This document shows, piece by piece, positions 1-5,468 of a stretch of DNA of 5,874 nt. The position numbers and the translations under genes are program-made. How positions within the stretch are numbered: position 1 is the stretch's first letter; each line of letters opens with the position of its first letter. The stretch lies in contig CP070776.1 in the NCBI GenBank assembly GCA_020346205.1, positions 1,138,630 through 1,144,503 on the forward strand. The letters run 5' to 3'. The notes beneath the pieces were generated by a model. It was not told the origin of the DNA, did no database searches, and was given only the letters and a program-made list of their open reading frames with translations. The DNA comes from Deltaproteobacteria bacterium. Lineage in GTDB: Bacteria > Desulfobacterota > Desulfobulbia > Desulfobulbales > BM004.

Positions 1-10
1 TTTCTTTTTG

Positions 11-45
11 TAACTTTTTCTTTTGGGCAAGCAAAGAAAAAGTTA
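11..45. repeat. Perfect 13-bp AT-rich inverted repeat (hairpin) beyond the stop of the minus-strand binding-protein gene
   Basis: The arms TAACTTTTTCTTT (11-23) and AAAGAAAAAGTTA (33-45) are exact reverse complements around a 9-nt loop, TGGGCAAGC. The repeat lies 6 nt past the stop codon of the minus-strand gene, where a terminator or messenger-end stabilising hairpin would sit. It is not a textbook intrinsic terminator: the stem is nearly all A/T and no T-run follows it on the minus strand. The flank at 4-10 (CTTTTTG) has no complement on the gene side, so this may be a shortened copy of a longer dispersed palindrome. The inverted repeat is certain; its function is inferred. Confidence 0.6.
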
Positions 46-51
46 ATGAAA

Positions 52-1233
52 CTAGTTCGGGCAGACGGATTTAAAAAATTCGTATTCTCCTTTGTCGCTG
101 ATCCTGACAATAACAGCGCACTTGATTGGATCTCCCTCTTCCGTAAAGGTCATATCACCGGTGATGCCCTTGAAGTTTTTGATCTGGGCGAGAGCATCGC
201 GCACTGACTTGCGGTCTTTCTTTATCTTGCCGGTGATCTTGCCGGAATTTTCTATAGCGGTCTGAACCAGGCGGAGCGAATCCCATGTCAGAGCCGCTAC
301 ATCATCAGGCGTGTAACCATATGTTTTTTCATAGCGCTCGATAAATTCCTTGGTAGCTCCCTGGGCCCCTGCAGCGGCGTAATGGGTGGAGAAGAACAGG
401 CCGTAGCAGTCCTTGCCGCATAGGGTTACAGTCTCGGCAGAACCCCAGGAATCACTGCCCACAATGGGGCCAGTCCAGCCAAGCTCGTGGGCCTGCTGTA
501 CGATCAGGGCCACCTCGTTATAGTACTGGGGTGTGAAAAGCACCTGGGCCCCGGACTTGTTGATCTTGCTTAACTGTGAACTGAAATCGGTGTCCTTGGT
601 CGTAAAGCTTTCAAAGGCAACCACGGAACCTGCTCCATGTATCTTTTCCCAGGCTTGTTTAAAGAATTCTGCAAGTCCTTTGGGATAGTCACTGGCAACG
701 TCATAAAGGACAGCGGCTTTCTTAAAACCGAATTCCTCGGTGATAAAATTGGCCAGAACCGGTCCCTGGAAAGGATCAAGGAAGCACCCACGGAAAACAA
801 AAGGACGGTCCTTGGTTGAATCGGGATTGGTGGACCATGGTGTGATCATCGGGGTCTCATAGTTGTTTGCCACATCACCGGCAGGAACTGCCTGCTTGGA
901 TGACTGAGGCCCGACAATGACCAGCACTTCGTCCTCTGTGATCATCTTTGTGTTGGCCTTAACAGCTGATTCTGCTTTGGCCTCGTTATCCTCAATGACC
1001 AGTTCCACTGGATATTTTTTGCCGCCCACTTCAATGCCGCCGGCTTTCTTGATATCTTCCAGCCACATTTGGGCCGCATATTTCGTGCCCTCGCCAACCT
1101 TAGGAATATCACCTGTAATAGGTGCATTGATGCCCACTTTGACAATTGTCTTGCGCCCAAAACTCCAGGCATTGGTTGAAACAATCATTACAGCAATGAG
1201 TCCCCAGATAATACCATTCAATACGCGTTTCAT
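52..1233 (-). CDS. Periplasmic branched-chain amino acid-type ABC transporter substrate-binding protein (type I fold)
   Basis: A 393-residue secreted binding protein of the LivJ/Peripla_BP_6 family, which captures small ligands (classically branched-chain or other amino acids, amides, urea or aromatic acids) in the periplasm for an ABC importer. I chose the ATG at 1231-1233 because AGGAGG lies 4 nt upstream and the protein then opens with a signal peptide (MKRVLNG, a hydrophobic core at about 8-19, likely cleavage near NAWS-FG, residues 21-26). An in-frame ATG at 1306-1308 would add 25 residues before the signal and has no such ribosome site. The mature part begins with the family strand VKVGINAPITG (31-41), followed by IVGPQSS (106-112), the hinge-side GFKKAAVLYD (169-178) and SDSWGSAE (260-267), where family members contact the ligand amino group. 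Length is normal. Five cysteines (150, 272, 276, 372, 391) could form disulfides. No permease or ATPase gene is visible, although the window ends just past its stop. The ligand cannot be assigned from sequence alone. Confidence 0.95.
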   Translation of the reverse strand: MKRVLNGIIWGLIAVMIVSTNAWSFGRKTIVKVGINAPITGDIPKVGEGTKYAAQMWLEDIKKAGGIEVGGKKYPVELVIEDNEAKAESAVKANTKMITEDEVLVIVGPQSSKQAVPAGDVANNYETPMITPWSTNPDSTKDRPFVFRGCFLDPFQGPVLANFITEEFGFKKAAVLYDVASDYPKGLAEFFKQAWEKIHGAGSVVAFESFTTKDTDFSSQLSKINKSGAQVLFTPQYYNEVALIVQQAHELGWTGPIVGSDSWGSAETVTLCGKDCYGLFFSTHYAAAGAQGATKEFIERYEKTYGYTPDDVAALTWDSLRLVQTAIENSGKITGKIKKDRKSVRDALAQIKNFKGITGDMTFTEEGDPIKCAVIVRISDKGEYEFFKSVCPN

Positions 1234-1237
1234 TTTC

Positions 1238-1243
1238 CCTCCT
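1238..1243 (-). promoter_or_regulatory. Shine-Dalgarno site of the minus-strand binding-protein gene
   Basis: On the minus strand, AGGAGG is followed by GAAA and then ATG. This perfect site decides the start at 1233 over the upstream in-frame ATG at 1308. Confidence 0.85.
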
Positions 1244-1301
1244 CTCATGGTTGAAAAGTTCATACGAAAGTTGCCCTCAATTAGCAGATTTAAAAACCAG
1301 C

Positions 1302-1332
1302 ATTGCATTTTCTACCTTCAATTCAATGCAAT
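1302..1332. repeat. 8-bp perfect inverted repeat upstream of the minus-strand gene, candidate operator
   Basis: ATTGCATT (1302-1309) and AATGCAAT (1325-1332) are exact reverse complements separated by 15 nt, giving a 23-bp centre-to-centre distance (about two helical turns). The arms lie between and around the candidate -10 and -35 elements of the divergent minus-strand gene, a usual position for a repressor operator. The arms are AT-rich, so chance is a real alternative. No regulator gene is present to match it. Confidence 0.35.
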
Positions 1333-1338
1333 TTACAA
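1309..1338 (-). promoter_or_regulatory. Candidate sigma70-type promoter for the minus-strand binding-protein gene
   Basis: Read on the minus strand, TTGTAA (1338-1333) is separated by 18 nt from TAGAAA (1314-1309), about 75 nt upstream of the start codon. Both boxes are imperfect and the surroundings are AT-rich, so this is only the best candidate seen. Confidence 0.25.
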
Positions 1339-1523
1339 CCTAAAAATTGCTTTTAATTAAGATGGGTATTTATACTTACATGAAAAAAGACAAAAAAACA
1401 ATTTGCGAAAATATAATTTGCCCAGCAGAACTGATATGGGTCAATGATTGTACAAGTATCAAAAACTATCCCTGTTGTTTATTTGCAATAGGGTGTAATA
1501 TAAAAAGAAATAATCAACCTCAA

Positions 1524-1557
1524 CTGGAGTACATTCCCATGAATCTGGAGTACATTC
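1524..1557 (+). repeat. 13-bp direct repeat with 21-bp period, candidate activator binding sites
   Basis: CTGGAGTACATTC occurs exactly at 1524-1536 and again at 1545-1557. The 21-bp period is two turns of B-DNA, so both copies would face the same side of the helix, as is typical for tandem sites of an activator or response regulator. The second copy ends at the -35 position of a possible plus-strand promoter whose -10 (TAATTT, 1579-1584) is fair and whose -35 is poor. That is the pattern of an activator-dependent promoter. The repeat is certain; its binding role is inferred. Confidence 0.5.
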
Positions 1558-1584
1558 TCAGGCATGAGGTTAGGCAAATAATTT
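1556..1584 (+). promoter_or_regulatory. Candidate activator-dependent promoter for the plus-strand operon
   Basis: TAATTT at 1579-1584 could be a -10 box. Seventeen nt upstream, the hexamer TCTCAG (1556-1561) is a very poor -35 and overlaps the end of the direct repeat. Transcription would start about 70 nt before the lipoprotein gene. It is weak on its own and rests mainly on the adjacent repeat. Confidence 0.22.
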
Positions 1585-1651
1585 TCCTTTAAAGTCTTCG
1601 CAGGTAACATTCCCTGAGGAGATTTTTTTGCTTTCTGTGCTGCAGAAATGC

Positions 1652-1658
1652 AGGGAGG
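1652..1658 (+). promoter_or_regulatory. Shine-Dalgarno site of the lipoprotein binding-protein gene
   Basis: AGGGAGG is followed by ACAT and then the ATG at 1663. An in-frame ATG at 1648 lies upstream of this site and lacks its own, so 1663 is the start. Confidence 0.8.
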
Positions 1659-1662
1659 ACAT

Positions 1663-2805
1663 ATGAACAGATTAAGAATATCAGGTTATTGGCTGGTTTT
1701 GGGGCCCGGTTTCCTTTTCAGTTGTCTTCTTACAATATTATCAATAACTTCCTGCACCCAGGAACCTCCAGTTCTTCTTGGATACGTAGGAGGTTTATCC
1801 GGGAGGGTGGCTGATCTCGGAATCAGCGGCAGGAACGGAGCGATTCTCGCTGTGGAAAACATCAACAGCGCAGGAGGAGTGAACGGCAAAAAAATCAAGT
1901 TGGTTGTTAAGGACGATAAGCAGGAAAGCAAGACAGCTGAAAAAGCAGTAAAGGATATGATCGACCAGGGGGTTATTGCGGTTATTGGTCATATGACAAG
2001 TTCCATGTCCGTGCGGACTGTACCGATTGTTAATGATAATAAAGTTGTCATGATGAGCCCTACGACCACCACGACATACCTGAGTGATAAAGATGATTAT
2101 TTTTTCAGGGTAAGTAATACAACCAAGAGTTACGCCACTAAAATGGCACGACATTTATATCATACGCTGGGATTTAAAAAAGTTGCAGTAGTGTACGATT
2201 TAAGAAACAAGGCATACACAGAAAGCTGGTTGGAAGATTTTCGCCAAGAATTTGAAAAATCGGGTGGGAGTATAGTTAGAGCCGAAACGTTTCATTCCGG
2301 TCCCGATGTGCAATTTTTTGATATAATAACCCAGGTCATGTTGCCAGATGTCAATGCTTTGGTCATTGCTGCCAGCGCCCTTGATACAGCTATGCTCTGC
2401 CAACAGGTTAATAAGATAGGAAGAAATACCACAATAGCAGCCTCGGAATGGGCAGCTACTGAAAAATTGCTTGAAATGGGAGGAGCCGCAGTGGAAGGCG
2501 TCATCGTTTCACAATTTTTTAACCGCAACAGTACCGACCCGGATTATCTAAAATTCCGCGAGGAGTATATAAAAAGGTTTGGCAATGAACCAGGATTTGC
2601 TTCGGTGAATTCATATGATGCTGTCAATATTGTCCTTGAGGCTTTTAAAAAGCAAAAACAAGGAAAACTAGCCAAGGAAACCATGCAGGAAATTACAAAA
2701 TATTTTGGCGTCCAGGGGCCTATAACTATCAATAAATATGGAGATGCTGACAGGGAGACTTTTCTATCAGTAGTCCAGAATGGAGATTTTGTAGCAGTTC
2801 AGTGA
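1663..2805 (+). CDS. Lipoprotein-anchored type I solute-binding protein (Liv/Peripla_BP_6 family), probable ligand sensor partner of the downstream kinase
   Basis: A 380-residue binding protein of the branched-chain amino acid type. From ATG 1663 the protein opens with a hydrophobic signal segment and a lipobox ITSC ending at Cys31, so it should be lipid-anchored. Thr at +2 does not favour inner-membrane retention under the enterobacterial Lol rule, which may not hold here. Family landmarks follow: VLLGYVGGLSG (37-47), INSAGGVNGKKIKLVVKDD (67-85), AVIGHMTSSMS (106-116), MMSPTTTTTY (130-139), GFKKVAVVYD (170-179) and ASEWA (260-264), where relatives place the acidic residue that contacts a ligand amino group. 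The C-terminal half is complete (VNSYDAVNIVLEAF, 315-328). It resembles the divergent gene's product in fold but is clearly different in sequence, so it is no recent duplicate. No permease or ATPase gene adjoins it; the next gene, 55 bp downstream, is a membrane sensor kinase. I infer that it may present ligand to that kinase, but it could also serve a transporter encoded elsewhere. Confidence 0.93.
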   Translation: MNRLRISGYWLVLGPGFLFSCLLTILSITSCTQEPPVLLGYVGGLSGRVADLGISGRNGAILAVENINSAGGVNGKKIKLVVKDDKQESKTAEKAVKDMIDQGVIAVIGHMTSSMSVRTVPIVNDNKVVMMSPTTTTTYLSDKDDYFFRVSNTTKSYATKMARHLYHTLGFKKVAVVYDLRNKAYTESWLEDFRQEFEKSGGSIVRAETFHSGPDVQFFDIITQVMLPDVNALVIAASALDTAMLCQQVNKIGRNTTIAASEWAATEKLLEMGGAAVEGVIVSQFFNRNSTDPDYLKFREEYIKRFGNEPGFASVNSYDAVNIVLEAFKKQKQGKLAKETMQEITKYFGVQGPITINKYGDADRETFLSVVQNGDFVAVQ

Positions 2806-2829
2806 ACCCTTACTGCATTTCTAGTCAAT

Positions 2830-2845
2830 GGGATAGGGATATCCC
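2830..2845 (+). promoter_or_regulatory. Small hairpin / 12-bp palindrome just upstream of the kinase start
   Basis: GGGATA (2830-2835), loop GGGA, TATCCC (2840-2845) forms a 6-bp hairpin. Alternatively AGGGATATCCCT (2835-2846) is a perfect 12-bp palindrome. It lies 15 nt before the kinase ATG in a leader that otherwise has no Shine-Dalgarno sequence at normal distance. It has no T-run, so it is not an intrinsic terminator. It could tune kinase translation, be an operator, or be chance. Confidence 0.4.
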
Positions 2846-2860
2846 TCCATCAATAAAGTT

Positions 2861-5446
2861 ATGGGATTAAAGCCTCTCAAACATACTCTTGCCCTTACCT
2901 TTGCCTTTGCGGCAATAATACCGCTTTTAGTTGTGTCATTTTTTGTTCTGAACCATCTTGCAGTAGACAACATCGAGGAAACAAAAGATAAGAACTTGAT
3001 GTTGGCGAGGGCAATGAGTGGTCAGGTGGAGGTTTTTTTGCGTGAACCATATGTGGTCATGCAAAATATAAGTGCCATAATCCAAGCCAATCAGGATTAT
3101 ACAGAGGACGAAATCCAATATCTGCTTGATATGCATGTAAAGGGATCTGATCTCTTTGAATCCATATATATATTAGATGATAAGGGTATTGTCAGGAATG
3201 TAGGGTTGCCACCCGGTAAACAGGGTTTAAGAAGAGACATCATCGGCATCAATCTGGCTCACAAAGAATTTTATAATAAGGTCAGGCAGACAGGTCAGCC
3301 TAACTGGTCTGATACTTTTTTATCGTTGATCTCAGGCAGGATGTCATTGGCGCTTGGTATAGCAGTGGATGACAGGGTTCTGGTAGGGAATTGCAGCATA
3401 GAGCTTCTTGCGAGTTTTGTGCAAAAAGTCAATGTTGAATCCACAATGATGACCACCATTGTTGATCGCAGCGGAGCAATTATTGTGCACCCGGATCCGC
3501 TCATTGCAGCCCGCCAGGTTAGCATCAGCCATTTACTGCCTGTGCAGGAGGGGTTCCGGGGTAATGAGGGGACGTTCCAGTACTCATTTGATAATGTTGA
3601 TTTTATCGGCAGTGTTTCACTAATACCGGGTCCCGGTTGGCTGGTTCTGGTCTCCCAGACAAAGGATGATGCGTATCGGCATATTGTCCACACAGCGACA
3701 TTTTTCCTGATCGGGGTTCTGGGTGCAATCTTGCTGGCAATATTTTTTACCCTGGTAAAAGCACGCAGTTTTTCCAAACCCCTGTCAGAATTTGCTGCCC
3801 GGGCCAAAGTGATTGCTGACGGCAACTATGATTTCTCCCTGGAAAAACCAAGCTATCTTGAAGAAAAAGAGTTGGGAGAAAGCTTCCACCGCATGTCAGC
3901 CGCGGTCAGAGAGCGGGAGCAGGCATTACAGGAAAGCGAGGGACGCTTTCGGGAAATTTTTAATGCTGTAAATGAAGCCATCATTATTTATGACTCTGCA
4001 ACTGGAAAAGTCATTGAGGTCAATCAGACCATGCTCGATATGTACGGTTACAGCTGGGAAGAAGCTTTGTATCTAACGGCAGGAGATTTAAGTTCAGGAG
4101 AAGTTCCCTATAGTCAAAAAGAAGCGATTGTTATACTCGAAAAAACGATTAATGAAGGTCCCCAGCTTTTTGAATGGCTGGCTCGCAGGAAGAACGGCGA
4201 CCTATTCTGGGTAGAAGTGACTTTAAAAAATACAACAATAGGTGGACAGGGTATGGTCCTGGGGGTTGTTCGTGATATTTCCGAGCGGAAAAAACTAGAG
4301 GAAGAGCTTTTTCAGGCGCAGAAAATGGAAGCGCTTGGCACCCTGGCAGGAGGAATTGCCCATGATTTTAACAACATTCTAGCTGCCATAGTCGGGTACA
4401 CGGAGTTGTTGAAAACGTATGTCAAGGGTGATGTTAAGGCGTCCGGCTATATAGATGGTTCTCTAAATGCTGCTTTCAGGGCTGGAGCTCTTGTTAAACA
4501 GATACTTACCTTCAGCCGCGGGGCTGAACAAAAGAAGATACCCCTGCAGATCTCATCCATTGTCAAGGAAACTCTGAAGATGCTTAGGTCGTCTATTCCC
4601 ACTACTATAGATATTAAAACGAATATCAAGTCCCAGGGTATTATCATGGCTGACCCCACGCAGATCCATCAGATTCTTATGAATCTCTGCACAAATGCAT
4701 ATCATGCCATGCGGGAAACGGGTGGAGTACTGGGGGTATCATTAAGGGATGTTGAACTGACCGACGGAGATTTATCGGGGGTGGAAGTATCTGAGGGGCA
4801 ATATTTATTACTTGAGGTAAGTGATACTGGACACGGAATGGATGAAGAAACGAAAAATAAAATATTTGAGCCCTATTTTACTACCAAGCAACCAGGAGAG
4901 GGAACCGGTCTTGGCCTGGCCGTGGTTCATGGCATTGTCAAGAGCCATAACGGTACGGTTACCCTGTACAGTGAACCTGGTGAAGGGGCCACTTTTCATG
5001 TATACTTGCCGAAAATAATGACTGAAAAAACAGCATCCATACCGGAGGAGGAAAAAGAACCACTCGAGGGTGGGGATGAGAGAGTCATGCTGGTTGATGA
5101 TGAGATGAATATAGTCGCATTTACAAAAGATGCCCTGGAGAAATTTGGCTACAAGGTAACGCCGTTCACCAATGCTGTTCAGGCATATCAGGATTTTCAG
5201 TTGCACCCTGACCAGTACGATATAGTGATCACCGATATGACCATGCCATATATGACCGGCACCGAACTGGCAAAAAAAATAATTGAGATCAGGACCGATA
5301 TTCCCATAATACTATGCACCGGTTACAGCGAGTTGATCCACAAGGAGAAGGCATATGCCATGGGAATAGCCGAGTATCTTGAAAAACCGATCATAATTGA
5401 GAATTTGATCAGGACTGTCAGGAGAGTATTGTCAGAAAAGGCTTGA
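2861..5446 (+). CDS. Membrane hybrid sensor histidine kinase (dCache-like sensor, HAMP, PAS, HisKA, HATPase, receiver)
   Basis: An 861-residue two-component sensor that should autophosphorylate on histidine in response to a periplasmic cue. In order: a membrane segment at about 8-32; an extracytoplasmic region of about 240 residues with double-Cache character (SIYILDDKGIV at 101-111, TTIVDRSGAIIVHPDP at 198-213); a second membrane segment at about 276-299; HAMP at about 300-352; PAS at about 359-478, ending GVVRDISERKKLE; HisKA with the phospho-acceptor His501 in GGIAHDFNN; ATPase with N box NLCTNA (608-613), DTGHGMD (655-661), FEPYFTT (669-675) and GEGTGLGL (679-686); and a receiver at about 741-857 with acidic pair Asp746/Asp747, phospho-acceptor Asp792, Thr820 and Lys842. 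All catalytic residues are present. ATG 2861 is the only reasonable start, since an in-frame TAG lies at 2834-2836, yet it has no clear ribosome site. The protein ends at the receiver without Hpt or DNA-binding output, so a partner phosphotransfer protein or regulator must be elsewhere. Position between a binding-protein lipoprotein and a PagL-like gene suggests envelope or nutrient sensing. Confidence 0.96.
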   Translation: MGLKPLKHTLALTFAFAAIIPLLVVSFFVLNHLAVDNIEETKDKNLMLARAMSGQVEVFLREPYVVMQNISAIIQANQDYTEDEIQYLLDMHVKGSDLFESIYILDDKGIVRNVGLPPGKQGLRRDIIGINLAHKEFYNKVRQTGQPNWSDTFLSLISGRMSLALGIAVDDRVLVGNCSIELLASFVQKVNVESTMMTTIVDRSGAIIVHPDPLIAARQVSISHLLPVQEGFRGNEGTFQYSFDNVDFIGSVSLIPGPGWLVLVSQTKDDAYRHIVHTATFFLIGVLGAILLAIFFTLVKARSFSKPLSEFAARAKVIADGNYDFSLEKPSYLEEKELGESFHRMSAAVREREQALQESEGRFREIFNAVNEAIIIYDSATGKVIEVNQTMLDMYGYSWEEALYLTAGDLSSGEVPYSQKEAIVILEKTINEGPQLFEWLARRKNGDLFWVEVTLKNTTIGGQGMVLGVVRDISERKKLEEELFQAQKMEALGTLAGGIAHDFNNILAAIVGYTELLKTYVKGDVKASGYIDGSLNAAFRAGALVKQILTFSRGAEQKKIPLQISSIVKETLKMLRSSIPTTIDIKTNIKSQGIIMADPTQIHQILMNLCTNAYHAMRETGGVLGVSLRDVELTDGDLSGVEVSEGQYLLLEVSDTGHGMDEETKNKIFEPYFTTKQPGEGTGLGLAVVHGIVKSHNGTVTLYSEPGEGATFHVYLPKIMTEKTASIPEEEKEPLEGGDERVMLVDDEMNIVAFTKDALEKFGYKVTPFTNAVQAYQDFQLHPDQYDIVITDMTMPYMTGTELAKKIIEIRTDIPIILCTGYSELIHKEKAYAMGIAEYLEKPIIIENLIRTVRRVLSEKA

Positions 5447-5457
5447 GCATTTGATGC

Positions 5458-5462
5458 AGGGA
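5458..5462 (+). promoter_or_regulatory. Shine-Dalgarno site of the PagL-like gene
   Basis: AGGGA lies 6 nt before ATG 5469. An in-frame ATG at 5454 precedes this site and has none of its own, so 5469 is preferred. Confidence 0.65.
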
Positions 5463-5468
5463 TAGGAC

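Larger units (their letters stand above)
1234..1662. other. Divergent intergenic control region (about 430 bp), AT-rich, no convincing gene
   Basis: This stretch separates the two outward-facing transcription units and should contain both promoters. It holds the Shine-Dalgarno sites of both flanking genes, the inverted repeat at 1302-1332, the direct repeat at 1524-1557 and a short hairpin at 1630-1651. One plus-strand reading frame runs from ATG 1362 or 1380 to the stop at 1590-1592. It would encode about 70 residues with six cysteines (CENIIC, DC, PCC, GC) but has no ribosome site, and its low-complexity AT-rich composition makes it doubtful. No tRNA, riboswitch or intrinsic terminator was recognised. 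Confidence 0.7.

Noticed and set aside
1234..1308. 25-residue N-terminal extension of the minus-strand binding protein from ATG 1308
   Set aside because: It would place the signal peptide internally and ignore the perfect AGGAGG before ATG 1233.
917..1360. Plus-strand open frame of 147 codons opposite the first binding-protein gene
   Set aside because: It is antisense to the signal peptide and N-terminal domain of a well-supported gene, and its translation is a low-complexity hydrophobic/serine mix.
1484..1506. TTTGCAATAGGGTGTAATATAAA as a sigma70 promoter
   Set aside because: TTGCAA and TAATAT are only 7 nt apart, and the alternative TTGTTT is 15 nt from TAATAT; neither spacing is convincing.
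1561..1575. Possible sigma54 promoter (GG then GC)
   Set aside because: Spacing between the GG and GC is 11 nt rather than the required 10, and the flanking consensus TGGCAC/TTGC is absent.
3295..3825. Minus-strand open frame of 176 codons inside the kinase gene
   Set aside because: It lies wholly within the kinase sensor and HAMP coding region, which has clear family motifs; it has no recognisable domain.
4808..5206. Minus-strand open frame of 132 codons inside the kinase ATPase/receiver region
   Set aside because: The plus strand here carries conserved ATPase and receiver motifs; the reverse frame shows no protein-like pattern.
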